Notes: generated by a model not told the origin, from the sequence alone. A DNA stretch of 64,000 bases from Mycobacterium gordonae (GCF_001417955.2 NZ_LKTM01000013.1:1-64000), one strand, 5' to 3'. Counted from the first letter of the stretch, positions 47,338-56,530 are shown. Translations and numbers: made by a program.

Positions 47338-47373
47338 CTTCATTTATTTAATCGTTAACTTAATGAATGATTC
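47338..47373 (-). promoter_or_regulatory. AT-rich operator-like dyad upstream of crtE (site E)
   Basis: CATTTATTTAA (47341-47351) and its imperfect mirror at 47359-47369 surround a GTTAAC core, 68-103 bp before the crtE GTG. The minus strand CATTCATTAAGTTAAC (47369-47354) matches 13 of 16 bases of 35294-35309. The plus strand shares CTTCATT, 3 bases, TTAAT with site C. MarR control of crtE is inferred. Confidence 0.55.
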
Positions 47374-47481
47374 TTTGGTTCGCCACTCGTGCGGGTCGGG
47401 CCCCGACTATTGAGCACACGTAGCAGAGCCGAGTTCGGTTCAACCCGGTTTTCCTGTGAAGAGAAGGGGAACCCGGCGCCG

Positions 47482-48171
47482 GTGAATGTTTCTGATCTTG
47501 TCGCACTGCCGTTCCAGTGGGGTTCCGCCGCCCGGGGCAAGCGGTTCTTTCATCCGCTCGGCGTGGTTGCCACCGGTTCCCTCCGGCGCACCGCACCCGA
47601 CGGCGAGGGTCTGCCGATCCCGACCTCCGATGTGGTTGGCCGATTCTCCAAGGCGACCGGCACCCCGGGTGGCCTACCCGATTTCATCGGACTTGCCCTG
47701 CGGGTGGACTCCGGCGTCGGACCGTGGGACATCCTGTTGGTGTCCGCCGGATCCGGAGTGCTGACTCGGGCGGTCGCGCTTCGGCCGGTCGCCTCCTGGT
47801 CGGGTCATGACATGACCACACTGATGCCGCTGAGTTACGGCGGCAAGAAATGGTGGCTGCGGGGCCGAATCGACACTGGAGTCCGCGGCGCCGGCCTCTC
47901 CCTCGACGACGTCCGGCAGCAAGTGGAGGACGGCGGCGTCGACGTCGCGCTGGACCAGGCCTGTGGTAGCTCCGCATTCCGGGAACTGGGCCGGCTCTCG
48001 TTGACGAAGATGGTCGAACTGCCACCCGGACAGGATGTCTCGTTCGATCCGGTGCTCAATACCGCGCCCGGGGTGAAGCTCTATCCGGGTTGGCTGGCCG
48101 ATCTGCGGGCGAGCGCCTATGCGCGCAGCCGTGATGGCAGGGAGGCACACGGCAGCGGTGACCGGCAGTGA
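47482..48171 (+). CDS. Conserved hypothetical protein, catalase-like fold suspected
   Basis: 229 aa from GTG 47482, 11 bases after AGAAGGGGA. Segments FHPLGVVATGSLRRTAPDG, GRFSKATGTPGGLPDFIGLA and ALRVDSG recall the haem-distal part of catalase-related proteins, but the standard proximal Tyr motif was not found. It may bind a lipid or haem, or be an actinobacterial orphan family; some homologues are labelled phosphodiesterase without evidence that I can judge. Divergent from crtE across site E. Confidence 0.6.
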   Translation: MNVSDLVALPFQWGSAARGKRFFHPLGVVATGSLRRTAPDGEGLPIPTSDVVGRFSKATGTPGGLPDFIGLALRVDSGVGPWDILLVSAGSGVLTRAVALRPVASWSGHDMTTLMPLSYGGKKWWLRGRIDTGVRGAGLSLDDVRQQVEDGGVDVALDQACGSSAFRELGRLSLTKMVELPPGQDVSFDPVLNTAPGVKLYPGWLADLRASAYARSRDGREAHGSGDRQ

Positions 48172-48192
48172 CCACGTCGGGGGCGTAACCCC

Positions 48193-49542
48193 TCAGGCGT
48201 CGCGTCCGAGCAGGTGTCGCAGCGCGGAGTCGAGGTCGGGCCGGCGGAACGGGTGCCCCAGTTTGTTCAGTCGGGCCGGAGCGACCCGCTGATTCGCCAG
48301 CGCGAGTTCCCGTGCCCCCTGGGCGCCGAGCAGGACGCGTGGCCCCAGCGACGGCACCGGCAGGATGGCCGGGCGGTGCAGCACGTGAGCGAGCGTGCGG
48401 GTGTAGTCGGTGTTCCGAACCGGTTGTGGCGCAACGGCGTTGATCGGCCCGGACAGGTCCGCGTCCCACCAGCCCCGGTGATAGATGTCGACCAGGTCGT
48501 CGATCCCGATCCAGGAGAACCACTGCCGTCCGTCGCCGAGCCGGCCGCCCAGTCCGGCGCTGAACAGCGGCCGCATCAGCTGCAGCGTGCCCCCGGCGGG
48601 GGACTGGACGATGCCGGTGCGCACCTTCACCACCCGGGCTCCGGCCTGCTCGGCCGGCGCCGTGGCGGCCTCCCAGTCGGCCACCACGTCAGCGAGGAAC
48701 CCGTCGCCGCGCGCACTGTCTTCGGTGAGGGTCTCATCGCCACGGTCGTAGCCGTAGAAACCGATCGCCGAGGCCGAGATCAGCACCGGGGTTTTGCTGC
48801 GCGCCACCAGTTCGGCCAGCCGCCGGGTCGGCCCGATCCGGCTGTCCCGGATGGCTTTTCGATGCTTCTCGGTGAATCGCCCGGCGATCGAGGCACCCGC
48901 GAGGTGAATGACCGCGTCCACTCCGGACAGCAGGTCGGGGTCGGGGTCGTCGGTGTTCCACTGTCGCTCATCAGGCCCGTGCGCCGTGCCGCGGACGAGT
49001 CGGATGACGCGGTGGCCTCCGGTACTGAGGAACGCCGACAGGGCGGTGCCGACCAGGCCCGACGAGCCCGTCACGGCGACCGTCGAGGCGGCCAGACCGT
49101 GCTCGGCGGCCCTGTGGTGGGCGGCCAGATCGTCGGCCAGCTGATGGTGCCGGTAGACGAACATCGGCCGCAGCGCCCGCTCGGGCACCGGCGTGTCCAC
49201 CCGGTCGATGACGCGGGTCTGTTCGGCGCCGACTTCCTCGAAGTCGTGGGTGTGCCGCCAGTGTCCGATGATGCGCGGGGGCAGCGAAGCCAGACCGTCG
49301 CTGCTCAGGACGTCGACGAAACGCCTTGGCGGGTCATAGGAATCCGCCTGGTGCTGGGCGACCCACCGCAGGCCGCCGGGTAAGCCGAGGATGGCGCGAC
49401 CGTCCTTCAGCGAGTCTGCCTCGCTGACGAGCCGCATCGGCGACCACGGCGGTGAAAGCCTGGCGAAGGCGCCGGGTCGGGTGTGCCAGGCGAAAACCTC
49501 GTCGCGGGGTGCGTCGATCACGCTCGAATAAATCAGGCCCAT
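48193..49542 (-). CDS. SRPBCC-TIGR01777 epimerase fusion protein
   Basis: 449 aa from ATG 49542. The N-terminal START/SRPBCC domain (about 1-145; YSSVIDAPRDEVFAWHTRPG) is fused to an SDR39U1/TIGR01777 NAD-dependent epimerase-like domain (about 155-449; VAVTGSSGLVGTALSAFL, VDAVIHLAGASIAG, ISASAIGFYG and WFSWIGIDDLVDI). Such fusions are common in actinobacteria; substrate unknown. Convergent with the preceding gene (21-bp gap). Confidence 0.9.
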   Translation of the reverse strand: MGLIYSSVIDAPRDEVFAWHTRPGAFARLSPPWSPMRLVSEADSLKDGRAILGLPGGLRWVAQHQADSYDPPRRFVDVLSSDGLASLPPRIIGHWRHTHDFEEVGAEQTRVIDRVDTPVPERALRPMFVYRHHQLADDLAAHHRAAEHGLAASTVAVTGSSGLVGTALSAFLSTGGHRVIRLVRGTAHGPDERQWNTDDPDPDLLSGVDAVIHLAGASIAGRFTEKHRKAIRDSRIGPTRRLAELVARSKTPVLISASAIGFYGYDRGDETLTEDSARGDGFLADVVADWEAATAPAEQAGARVVKVRTGIVQSPAGGTLQLMRPLFSAGLGGRLGDGRQWFSWIGIDDLVDIYHRGWWDADLSGPINAVAPQPVRNTDYTRTLAHVLHRPAILPVPSLGPRVLLGAQGARELALANQRVAPARLNKLGHPFRRPDLDSALRHLLGRDA

Positions 49543-49597
49543 GCGTGTGACGTTACCGACGAATGACACGGAGCGCCGGTGCGGCATTCTTGTCAGC

Positions 49598-50560
49598 ATG
49601 GGTGTTCGCGACGGAATCGTTTCGCTGTTCGACGCCGTGCTGGACCGGGCGGTGGTGCCGGGCTATACCCGGATCGGCTATCGCCTGCGCACTCTCGAGT
49701 GGCCCGATGACCCACCGGTGGACGCCCTGCGTGGCCGCACCGCGCTGGTCACCGGCTCCAATCGCGGCCTCGGTAAAGCCATCGCCGCCGGCCTGGCCGG
49801 GTTGGGGGCGACCGTGCTGCTGACGGTGCGCGACGGGGCCAAGGGGGAGCAGGCGCGTGCGGAGATCCTCGCCGAGCACCCCGGTGCCGACCTTCGCGTC
49901 GAAGTGTGCGACATGTCGGACCTGGCCGCCGTGCGTGCGTTCGCCAAGGATCTGGCCGGGCGGATGGCCGGCCTGGACGTGCTGATCCACAACGCGGGAC
50001 TGCTGCCGGCCGAGCGTACGGAGACCAGCGACGGGCACGAGATCACCTTGGCCACCCACGTGTTGGGTCCGCTGCTGCTGACCGAGGGCCTGTTGCCGTT
50101 GCTGCGCGCGTCCAGCGATCCGCGGGTGATCCTGATGTCGTCTGGCGGAATGTACACCCAGCAGTTGCCGGTCGAGGACCCCGAATACCGGACGGGCCGG
50201 TACCGCGGTGCCATCGCCTATGCCCGTAGCAAGCGGGTCCAGGTGGCGTTCACCCCGATCCTGGCCCGCCGGTGGGCCGGGATCCGGGTGTACTCGATGC
50301 ACCCCGGGTGGGCGGACACCCCCGGCGTGGCATCCTCGCTGCCCGGGTTCCGGCGCATCACCGGGCCGTTGCTGCGCACCGCCGAGGAGGGCGCCGATAC
50401 CGCGGTCTGGCTGGCCGCGACCAAACCGGCACCGCCGACGGGACTTTTCTGGCACGACCGACGGCCGCGCCCACAGCACTACCTGCCGACGACCTGGTAC
50501 AGCGACGACGAACTGCAGCGCATGTGGCGGTACTGCGCCGACGCGGTCGGGCTGGACTAG
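49598..50560 (+). CDS. Short-chain dehydrogenase/reductase (DHRS12-like)
   Basis: 320 aa from ATG 49598. ALVTGSNRGLGKAIAAGLAG (cofactor), LIHNAGLL, a Ser in VILMSSGGMY and YARSKR (catalytic Tyr/Lys) are seen. The N-terminal extension of about 45 residues and the tail with WHDRRPRPQHYLP fit DHRS12-type proteins. Role unknown. Its 3' end overlaps the convergent Rv3032-like gene by 4 bp; it is the right border of the island. Confidence 0.92.
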   Translation: MGVRDGIVSLFDAVLDRAVVPGYTRIGYRLRTLEWPDDPPVDALRGRTALVTGSNRGLGKAIAAGLAGLGATVLLTVRDGAKGEQARAEILAEHPGADLRVEVCDMSDLAAVRAFAKDLAGRMAGLDVLIHNAGLLPAERTETSDGHEITLATHVLGPLLLTEGLLPLLRASSDPRVILMSSGGMYTQQLPVEDPEYRTGRYRGAIAYARSKRVQVAFTPILARRWAGIRVYSMHPGWADTPGVASSLPGFRRITGPLLRTAEEGADTAVWLAATKPAPPTGLFWHDRRPRPQHYLPTTWYSDDELQRMWRYCADAVGLD

Positions 50561-51801
50561 CGATCCGGCAGCGCGTGCTCGACCACCGGCCGCCGCGGCT
50601 GTGGTTGCCGCTCACGGCGTTTGGCGGACAGATAGACCTGTGCCGTCTCGCGGGCCACGGTCCGCCAGTCGAAGTCTGACGTCAGCCGCTCACGGGCGGC
50701 GCGGGCCCGGCGCTGCGCCGCCGCGGGGTCGTCGAGCACTCCGCGGACCTTTTCGGCCAGGCCCGCAACGTCGCGGGGTGCGAACGACATCCCGGTGACG
50801 CCGTCGATCACGGCCTCGCCCAGGCCGCCGGTGTTGGACGTCACCAGCGGAATGCCGGCCGCGGCGGCCTCCAGCGCGGCCAGTCCGAACGGTTCGTAGT
50901 GGCTGGGCAGCACCGCGGCGTCGGCCCGGTGCAAGGCGGCCAGCAGTTCGTCATGGTGCAGATGTCCGACGAAGCGGGTTGCCTTGCGCACCTTGTGTTT
51001 ACGGGCCTGCTCGACGAGCCAGTCCTGCTGGGTGCCGTCGCCGGCGATGGTCAGGGTGGTGCCCGGGTGGGCACGTCTGACCCGGGGTAGGGCGGCGATG
51101 GCGTCGTGCACGCCCTTCTCGTATTCCAGCCGTCCGACGTAGAGAAGTTCGGCCGGCCCGGTGCGGGGGCGGCGGGCGCCGAACGGCCATCTGGCGGCGT
51201 CGATTCCGTTGCGTATCACGGTGGTCTCGGACAGGCCGGGGCCGAACAGTTCGGTAATCTCCTCCCACATCGAGGCCGAACACGTGATGAGTGAATCGGA
51301 TTCGCGCACCAGCCACGACTCCACGGCGTGCACCTGCCGGCTGATCGCCCCGCTGACCCAGCCGGAATGCCGGCCGGCCTCGGTCGCGTGAATCGTCGAA
51401 ACGATTGGCACGTCGTAGAATTCGGCAAGGGCAAGGGCCGGGTGGGCCACCAGCCAATCGTGTGCGTGCACCACGTCGGGGCGCCACTGCCTTTTGTTGC
51501 CGGGGCTTTTGATGGACAGTCCGGCACGGATCATGGCATGGCCCATCGCCAGCGTCCAGGCCATCATGTCGGCGCCGAAGGTGAACTCGTGGGGATCCTG
51601 CGCGGCGGCGATCACCCGCACGCCGTCGTGAACCTCGTCCGACGTCGGGTGGGTGCTGGGATCGGTGCCGGTGGGCCGGCGGGACAGCACGACGACTTCG
51701 TGGCCGGCTTCGGCGAGTGCGGTCGACAGGTGGTGGACGTGTCGGCCGAGGCCGCCGATGACGACCGGCGGGTACTCCCACGAGATCATCAGGATCTTCA
51801 T
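50557..51801 (-). CDS. GT4-family alpha-1,4-glucan glycosyltransferase (Rv3032-like)
   Basis: 414 aa, equal to M. tuberculosis Rv3032. N-terminal MKILMISWEYPPVVIGGLGR and the GT4 motif LPSHYEPFGLAALEAAAAGI are diagnostic. Rv3032 elongates the alpha-1,4 chain of 6-O-methylglucosyl lipopolysaccharide and contributes to glycogen. It lies upstream-adjacent to no gene on its strand except the Rv3031-like gene across a 202-bp gap. Confidence 0.95.
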   Translation of the reverse strand: MKILMISWEYPPVVIGGLGRHVHHLSTALAEAGHEVVVLSRRPTGTDPSTHPTSDEVHDGVRVIAAAQDPHEFTFGADMMAWTLAMGHAMIRAGLSIKSPGNKRQWRPDVVHAHDWLVAHPALALAEFYDVPIVSTIHATEAGRHSGWVSGAISRQVHAVESWLVRESDSLITCSASMWEEITELFGPGLSETTVIRNGIDAARWPFGARRPRTGPAELLYVGRLEYEKGVHDAIAALPRVRRAHPGTTLTIAGDGTQQDWLVEQARKHKVRKATRFVGHLHHDELLAALHRADAAVLPSHYEPFGLAALEAAAAGIPLVTSNTGGLGEAVIDGVTGMSFAPRDVAGLAEKVRGVLDDPAAAQRRARAARERLTSDFDWRTVARETAQVYLSAKRRERQPQPRRPVVEHALPDR

Positions 51802-51820
51802 GCGGGCGGGCTTCCGGGCT

Positions 51821-51988
51821 GGCGCGAGCGACCGCAAAATGCCGGGCGGTGCGGCGTGTTGGTGGCAACATGCGGGCGATCGGCGCAGGGGTGGGGTGTG
51901 CGGTGGCGCGAGCGGCCGCGAATTGCCAGTGTTGGCGGCGTGTCGGTGGCGACATGCGGGCGCTCGGCGGGGGCGTGGGGGTCGGCCA
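51821..51988. repeat. Imperfect 84-bp tandem duplication
   Basis: Two copies, 51821-51904 and 51905-51988, begin with ggcgcgagcg and share ggcggcgtg-like and acatgcgggcg cores at equal offsets. Differences are scattered point changes, so the duplication is not recent. It fills the space between the Rv3032-like start and the Rv3031-like stop and codes for nothing recognisable. Confidence 0.75.
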
Positions 51989-52003
51989 GCGACAAGGCGG
52001 CGC

Positions 52004-53596
52004 TCACTTGGGGAGTCTCCGGGCGTCCAGGGCGCCGAACAGGCCGTCGGCCCGGTTCCAGCCCTGCGCCAGTCGCTGCGCGGAGTCCCGGCGGCCCGAC
52101 GCCAGGGCCCCGGCGATCTCCCGGGTGGCATGCGCGTGCAGGTGGGCGCGGTAGCGGGCGTAGTCGGCGGCGGAGTCCTTGCTGACCATGAACGGCCAGT
52201 CGCTGGACACGGTCAGCAGCGTCTCGCGCAGGATCTGGTCGGCGACGTGATCGCGGGGGATTGGCCCGTCCAGCGACGCCGTCTGGGCCAGCGCCTTGTC
52301 CACGGTGGTGAGCGCGGTGTCGACCACTTCGGAGTTGAGCTGGACCAGGTCGGCTACCTGCTCGCCGTTCCACACCTGCCAGTCTTTGCCGGAACCCCAA
52401 GAGCTGGGCGGCAATTCGACCGGTGAGCCGACGAACCCCGCCGACATCGCCTCGCGCAGCGTCCCCACCCGGACTCCGGCCTCGGGCAGTGCGCGCAGCA
52501 CGCGCGCCAGCCAGGTCGGGCCTTCATACCACCAGTGGCCGAACAGCTCGGTGTCGAACGCGGCCACCACGTGCGCGGGTCGGCCGATCCGCTCGGACTC
52601 GGACACCAGTCGGTTGCGCACCACCTCGACGAAGTCGGCGACGTGGACGTCGACCGCGCGGTCGGCGCGCTCGGGGTCATAGGGAGCCTTGCCGTCGGAC
52701 CCCACGTTGCGGCCCGTGACGCGCGCCGGCTTGAGCCCGGTCAGGTGGTCATAGGTGTGGAAGTCCCGGTACGCGGCGTGCCCGGGGTAGCCGGACTTGG
52801 GCGACCACACGCGGTAGCTGACCTGCAGGTCACGTCCGAATGCGACCACTCCGCTAGTGCCGACCGGGCGGCCCAGCGCGGTGTCCCCGTGCAGCGACGG
52901 CCCGTCGACCATGAAGTGGCTGACCCCGGCCGCGGCATAGTCGTGCTCCATGCCGGGGGCATAGGCGCACTCGGGCGCCCAGATCCCGGTGGGGCTGGCA
53001 GACATCCGCAGACGCGCGTCGGCCAGACCTTCGCGCAGCGCGAACTCCCGCAACCGGGGATTCAGCAGCGGCTGGAACGGGTGGGCCAGCGGTCCGCCGA
53101 GCAGCTCCACCGTGCCGGCGTCGATCAGGCCGCGCAGCAGCGGGCTGCCGCCATGCCGCCACTGTGTGGCGAAGTCCTCGAGCGCCTGATCGGCCTCCTG
53201 GCATTCGCGAATGCCGAAGGCCCGCAACGCTTCCGGCGTGCAGGACAGATACCCGGCGGACTTGGACCGCGGCAGTGACCGCACGCTGGCAGCCACTGTG
53301 GTCGCTTCGAAGGCGCGCAGTCGCCAGTTGGCCAGCCAGTGGTACATGCCGTCCAGGCAGTACGGGTCGTCGAGCTGGGCGTTGACCACCGGCGTCATGC
53401 CCAGGGTGAGCAGGCCGCCGCGATCCTCCTCGGCCAGCGCGCGCAGCACCCGGAACAGCGGCAGGTAGGCGGCCGCCCACGACTGGTAGAGCCATTCCTC
53501 GCCCACCGGCCAGCGGCCGTGGTGCGCCAGCCAGGGCAGGTGGGTGTGCAGCACCAGCGTGAACATGCCGGGTACCCGGGCGGATGAATCGGTCAA
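52004..53596 (-). CDS. GH57-family glucan branching-type enzyme (Rv3031-like)
   Basis: 530 aa from TTG 53596, overlapping the methyltransferase stop (TTGA). GH57 motifs: LVLHTHLPWLAHHGRWPVGE, GIWAPECAYAPG (catalytic Glu, about residue 205), AAFDTELFGHWWYEG (catalytic Asp, about residue 355). With Rv3032 and Rv3030 it forms the methylglucose lipopolysaccharide set; it probably introduces alpha-1,6 branches. Cytosolic. Confidence 0.94.
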   Translation of the reverse strand: MTDSSARVPGMFTLVLHTHLPWLAHHGRWPVGEEWLYQSWAAAYLPLFRVLRALAEEDRGGLLTLGMTPVVNAQLDDPYCLDGMYHWLANWRLRAFEATTVAASVRSLPRSKSAGYLSCTPEALRAFGIRECQEADQALEDFATQWRHGGSPLLRGLIDAGTVELLGGPLAHPFQPLLNPRLREFALREGLADARLRMSASPTGIWAPECAYAPGMEHDYAAAGVSHFMVDGPSLHGDTALGRPVGTSGVVAFGRDLQVSYRVWSPKSGYPGHAAYRDFHTYDHLTGLKPARVTGRNVGSDGKAPYDPERADRAVDVHVADFVEVVRNRLVSESERIGRPAHVVAAFDTELFGHWWYEGPTWLARVLRALPEAGVRVGTLREAMSAGFVGSPVELPPSSWGSGKDWQVWNGEQVADLVQLNSEVVDTALTTVDKALAQTASLDGPIPRDHVADQILRETLLTVSSDWPFMVSKDSAADYARYRAHLHAHATREIAGALASGRRDSAQRLAQGWNRADGLFGALDARRLPK

Positions 53597-54390
53597 CGGC
53601 GCACCGCGATCGCCACCAGATCCAGGCTGTCGTCAATGTCACAGTCGGACCGCTCGAGCAGGTCGAAGTCGGCGGTGGCCACCGCCGCGACGTCGGCCAC
53701 CAACTCGGGCGACCAGGGCGCGTCGGCCACCGCCCGCTCGATCTGCGCGTCGATGATGGAGCCGCCGTGGCGGGCATCCATCTCCCGCAGTCGCGGCCCG
53801 TGGTACAGCCCGCTCATCGACACGTCGGTGAAACCGCCTTCGACCAGCAGTTGGGTGAGCTCGTCGGCGTTGAGTTCGCGGGTGTGGAACGGGTTGATCG
53901 GAGTGTCGCGGCCGGGGGAGAAGGTGATCCGGTTCGGCGTCGACACCATCAGCACACCCCCCGGGCGCAGCACCCGCGCGCACTCGCGGATGAACTGGCC
54001 CTGGTCCCACAGATGCTCGATGACCTGGAAGTTCACCACCACGTCCACGGATGCGTCGGGAAGCGGCAATTCGGTCAGGTTGGCGTGCAGCACCTGCACC
54101 CGGGGATAGCGGTGGCGGACGTGGGCGACCGCGGACTCGTCGTAGTCGACGGCGACCACTCTGGCGGCCAGCCCGGCGATCAGGTCCGCGCCGTAGCCCT
54201 CTCCGCAGCCGGCCTCCAGCACGTCACGGCCCGCGCACCGCGGCGCCAGACGCTCGTAGACCACCTCGTGCCGGCGGAACCAGTAGTTCTCGATGTCGAG
54301 GTCGGGGATGGTGCGCTCGCCGGTCAGCGTCAACCCCGGATCGGCCGCGTGGTCGATCCGGTCCGGAGTATTGGGGACGATTGCGCTCAT
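53593..54390 (-). CDS. SAM-dependent methyltransferase (Rv3030-like)
   Basis: 265 aa. Motif I DVLEAGCGEGYGADLIAGLA, motif II VAVDYDESAV, motif IV VDVVVNFQVIEHLWDQGQF and VLRPGGVLMVSTPN. In the methylglucose lipopolysaccharide locus it is the candidate sugar O-methyltransferase. First gene of the Rv3030-Rv3031 pair, divergent from etfB. Confidence 0.92.
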   Translation of the reverse strand: MSAIVPNTPDRIDHAADPGLTLTGERTIPDLDIENYWFRRHEVVYERLAPRCAGRDVLEAGCGEGYGADLIAGLAARVVAVDYDESAVAHVRHRYPRVQVLHANLTELPLPDASVDVVVNFQVIEHLWDQGQFIRECARVLRPGGVLMVSTPNRITFSPGRDTPINPFHTRELNADELTQLLVEGGFTDVSMSGLYHGPRLREMDARHGGSIIDAQIERAVADAPWSPELVADVAAVATADFDLLERSDCDIDDSLDLVAIAVRR

Positions 54391-54503
54391 TGTTAAGGCA
54401 GGCTAATGCCTGGCCTCTGATTCGCGAACCGGACCGGGTAACAAGGGGGAAGCCCAGGGCAATCGGCCCAGTAAGGACCCGCTATGGTGAGTGGGCAGGC
54501 CGC

Positions 54504-54524
54504 GGTAAGTTACCTGCTAGTAAC
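54504..54524. promoter_or_regulatory. Clustered GTTAC/GTAAC half-sites upstream of etfB
   Basis: GGTAA-G-TTACC (54504-54514) is a perfect dyad, and GTTAC with GTAAC forms a second one (54509-54524), giving three half-sites in 21 bp, about 84-104 bp before etfB. A TetR-type fatty-acid regulator site is possible; no known consensus was matched with certainty. Confidence 0.35.
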
Positions 54525-54607
54525 ATGGCGTATGCGGTCAAGAAACGCGTTACCGAGGTCCCGTAGTCGACGCTCCGGGACTCCTTCGAGGAGGACGAAC
54601 CACACTC

Positions 54608-55399
54608 ATGACGAACATCGTGGTCCTGATCAAGCAGGTTCCAGACACGTGGTCGGAGCGCAAGCTCTCCGACGGCGACTGGACGCTCGACCGCGAGGCC
54701 GCTGACGCGGTCCTGGACGAGATCAACGAGCGTGCCGTAGAAGAAGCGCTTCAGATCCGGGAGCGGGAGGGCGGCGACGGATCGGTCACCGTACTGACCG
54801 CCGGTCCCGAGCGCGCCACCGAGGCGATCCGCAAAGCCCTGTCGATGGGCGCCGACAAGGCCGTCCATCTCAAGGACGACGGCCTGCACGGCTCGTGCGT
54901 GGTGCAGACCGCGTGGGCGCTGGCCCGTGCGCTGGGCACCATCGAGGGCACCGAGCTGGTCATCGCCGGAAACGAGTCCACTGACGGCTCGGGCGGCGCG
55001 GTGCCGGCGATCATCGCCGAGTACCTGGGCCTGCCCCAGCTCACTCACGTGCGCAAGCTGTCCGTCGAGGACGGCAAGATCACGGCCGAGCGCGAGACCG
55101 ACGACGGCCTGTTCAGCCTCGAGGCCACGCTGCCCGCCGTGGTGAGCGTCAACGAGAAGATCAACGAGCCGCGCTTCCCGTCCTTCAAAGGCATCATGGC
55201 CGCCAAGAAGAAGGAAGTCACCGTGCTGACGCTGGCGGAGATCGGGGTCGAGGCCGACGAGGTGGGCCTGGCCAACGCCGGCTCGTCCGTGCTTTCGTCG
55301 ACACCGAAGCCGCCGAAGACCGCAGGCGAGAAGGTCACCGACGAGGGCGAGGGCGGCAGCGAGATCGTCAAGTACCTGGTCGGCCAGAAGATCATCTGA
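54608..55399 (+). CDS. etfB: Electron transfer flavoprotein beta subunit
   Basis: 263 aa (fixA, Rv3029c in M. tuberculosis). N-terminal TNIVVLIKQVPDTWSERKLS, ETF family segment AVDEINERAVEEAL-like region (here DEINERAVEEALQIRE) and LVIAGNESTDGSGGAVPAII (nucleotide-binding). With EtfA it takes electrons from acyl-CoA dehydrogenases to the membrane Etf[11 protein letters not shown]. Followed by etfA after 31 bp. Confidence 0.96.
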   Translation: MTNIVVLIKQVPDTWSERKLSDGDWTLDREAADAVLDEINERAVEEALQIREREGGDGSVTVLTAGPERATEAIRKALSMGADKAVHLKDDGLHGSCVVQTAWALARALGTIEGTELVIAGNESTDGSGGAVPAIIAEYLGLPQLTHVRKLSVEDGKITAERETDDGLFSLEATLPAVVSVNEKINEPRFPSFKGIMAAKKKEVTVLTLAEIGVEADEVGLANAGSSVLSSTPKPPKTAGEKVTDEGEGGSEIVKYLVGQKII

Positions 55400-55430
55400 G
55401 CCCCAACTCAACGTAGAGAGCGAATAACCC

Positions 55431-56387
55431 ATGGCTGAAGTTCTGGTGCTCGTCGAGCACGCCGAAGGGGCCCTGAAGAAGGTCACTTCCGAATTGATCA
55501 CTGCGGCACGTGCTCTTGGTGAGCCGGCTGCCGTCGTCGTCGGTGCGCCCGGTACCGCCGCACCGCTGGTGGACGGCCTCAAAGAGGCCGGCGCCGAGAA
55601 GATTTACGTCGCCGAGTCCGACGTGGCGGAGAACTACCTGATCACTCCGTACGTCGACGTGCTGGCCTCGCTGGCCGAGTCCAACGCGCCCGCGGCGGTG
55701 CTGCTGGCCGCCAACGCCGACGGCAAGGAGATCGCCGGCCGGCTGGCCGCGCGCATCGGGTCGGGTCTGCTGGTCGACGTGGTCGAGGTGCGGGAGGGCA
55801 ACAAGGCCCTGCACTCGATCTTCGGTGGTGCCTACACCGTCGAGTCCCAGGTCAACGGGGACACCCCGGTGATCACGGTGCGCGGCGGCGCCATCGACGC
55901 CGAGCCCAAGGCCGGCGCCGGTGAGCAGGTGAACGTCGAGGTTCCGGCCCCGGCGGAGAACGCGACCAAGATCACCTCGCGCGAGCCGGCCGTGGCCGGC
56001 GACCGCCCGGAGCTGACGGAGGCCAGCGTCGTGGTCTCCGGTGGCCGCGGCGTGGGCAGCGCGGAAAACTTCAGCGTGGTCGAGGAGCTGGCCGACTCGC
56101 TGGGTGCCGCCGTCGGCGCCTCGCGCGCCGCTGTGGACTCCGGCTACTACCCGGGGCAGTTCCAGGTGGGCCAGACCGGCAAGACGGTCTCGCCGCAGCT
56201 CTACATCGCGCTGGGGATCTCCGGAGCGATTCAGCACCGGGCCGGCATGCAGACCTCGAAGACCATCGTCGCGGTCAACAAGGACGAAGAAGCGCCGATC
56301 TTCGAGATCGCCGACTACGGCGTGGTCGGCGACCTGTTCAAGGTCACCCCGCAGGTGACCGAGGGAGTCAAGGCCCGCAAGGGCTGA
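55431..56387 (+). CDS. etfA: Electron transfer flavoprotein alpha subunit
   Basis: 318 aa (fixB, Rv3028c). N-terminal alpha/beta domain, then the FAD-binding C-terminal domain with [33 protein letters not shown] (here [20 protein letters not shown]), [20 protein letters not shown] and [20 protein letters not shown]. Pairs with EtfB in beta-oxidation electron transfer. Confidence 0.97.
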   Translation: MAEVLVLVEHAEGALKKVTSELITAARALGEPAAVVVGAPGTAAPLVDGLKEAGAEKIYVAESDVAENYLITPYVDVLASLAESNAPAAVLLAANADGKEIAGRLAARIGSGLLVDVVEVREGNKALHSIFGGAYTVESQVNGDTPVITVRGGAIDAEPKAGAGEQVNVEVPAPAENATKITSREPAVAGDRPELTEASVVVSGGRGVGSAENFSVVEELADSLGAAVGASRAAVDSGYYPGQFQVGQTGKTVSPQLYIALGISGAIQHRAGMQTSKTIVAVNKDEEAPIFEIADYGVVGDLFKVTPQVTEGVKARKG

Positions 56388-56397
56388 TCTTCACGCG

Positions 56398-56431
56398 AAC
56401 GGCCCCGCGGGTTCACCTGCGGGGCCGTTTT
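56398..56431 (+). terminator. Rho-independent terminator after etfA
   Basis: Arms aacggccccgc (56398-56408) and gcggggccgtt (56419-56429) are perfectly complementary, and the T-run continues to 56431. It starts 10 bp after the etfA stop and closes the etfBA unit. Confidence 0.85.
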
Positions 56432-56530
56432 CGTCGCGTTTGATTTCGGATCAATGACATTCATCTGACGTGCATCGACACGTCAGCGGGCCGATGCCGG
56501 TTAGCTGACCGCCTGCGCCACGTTGGTGCC

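Noticed and set aside
54391..54415. IdeR-like half box before the Rv3030-like gene (ttaaggcaggctaatgcc)
   Set aside because: One half resembles the consensus, the other does not; no other iron gene context.
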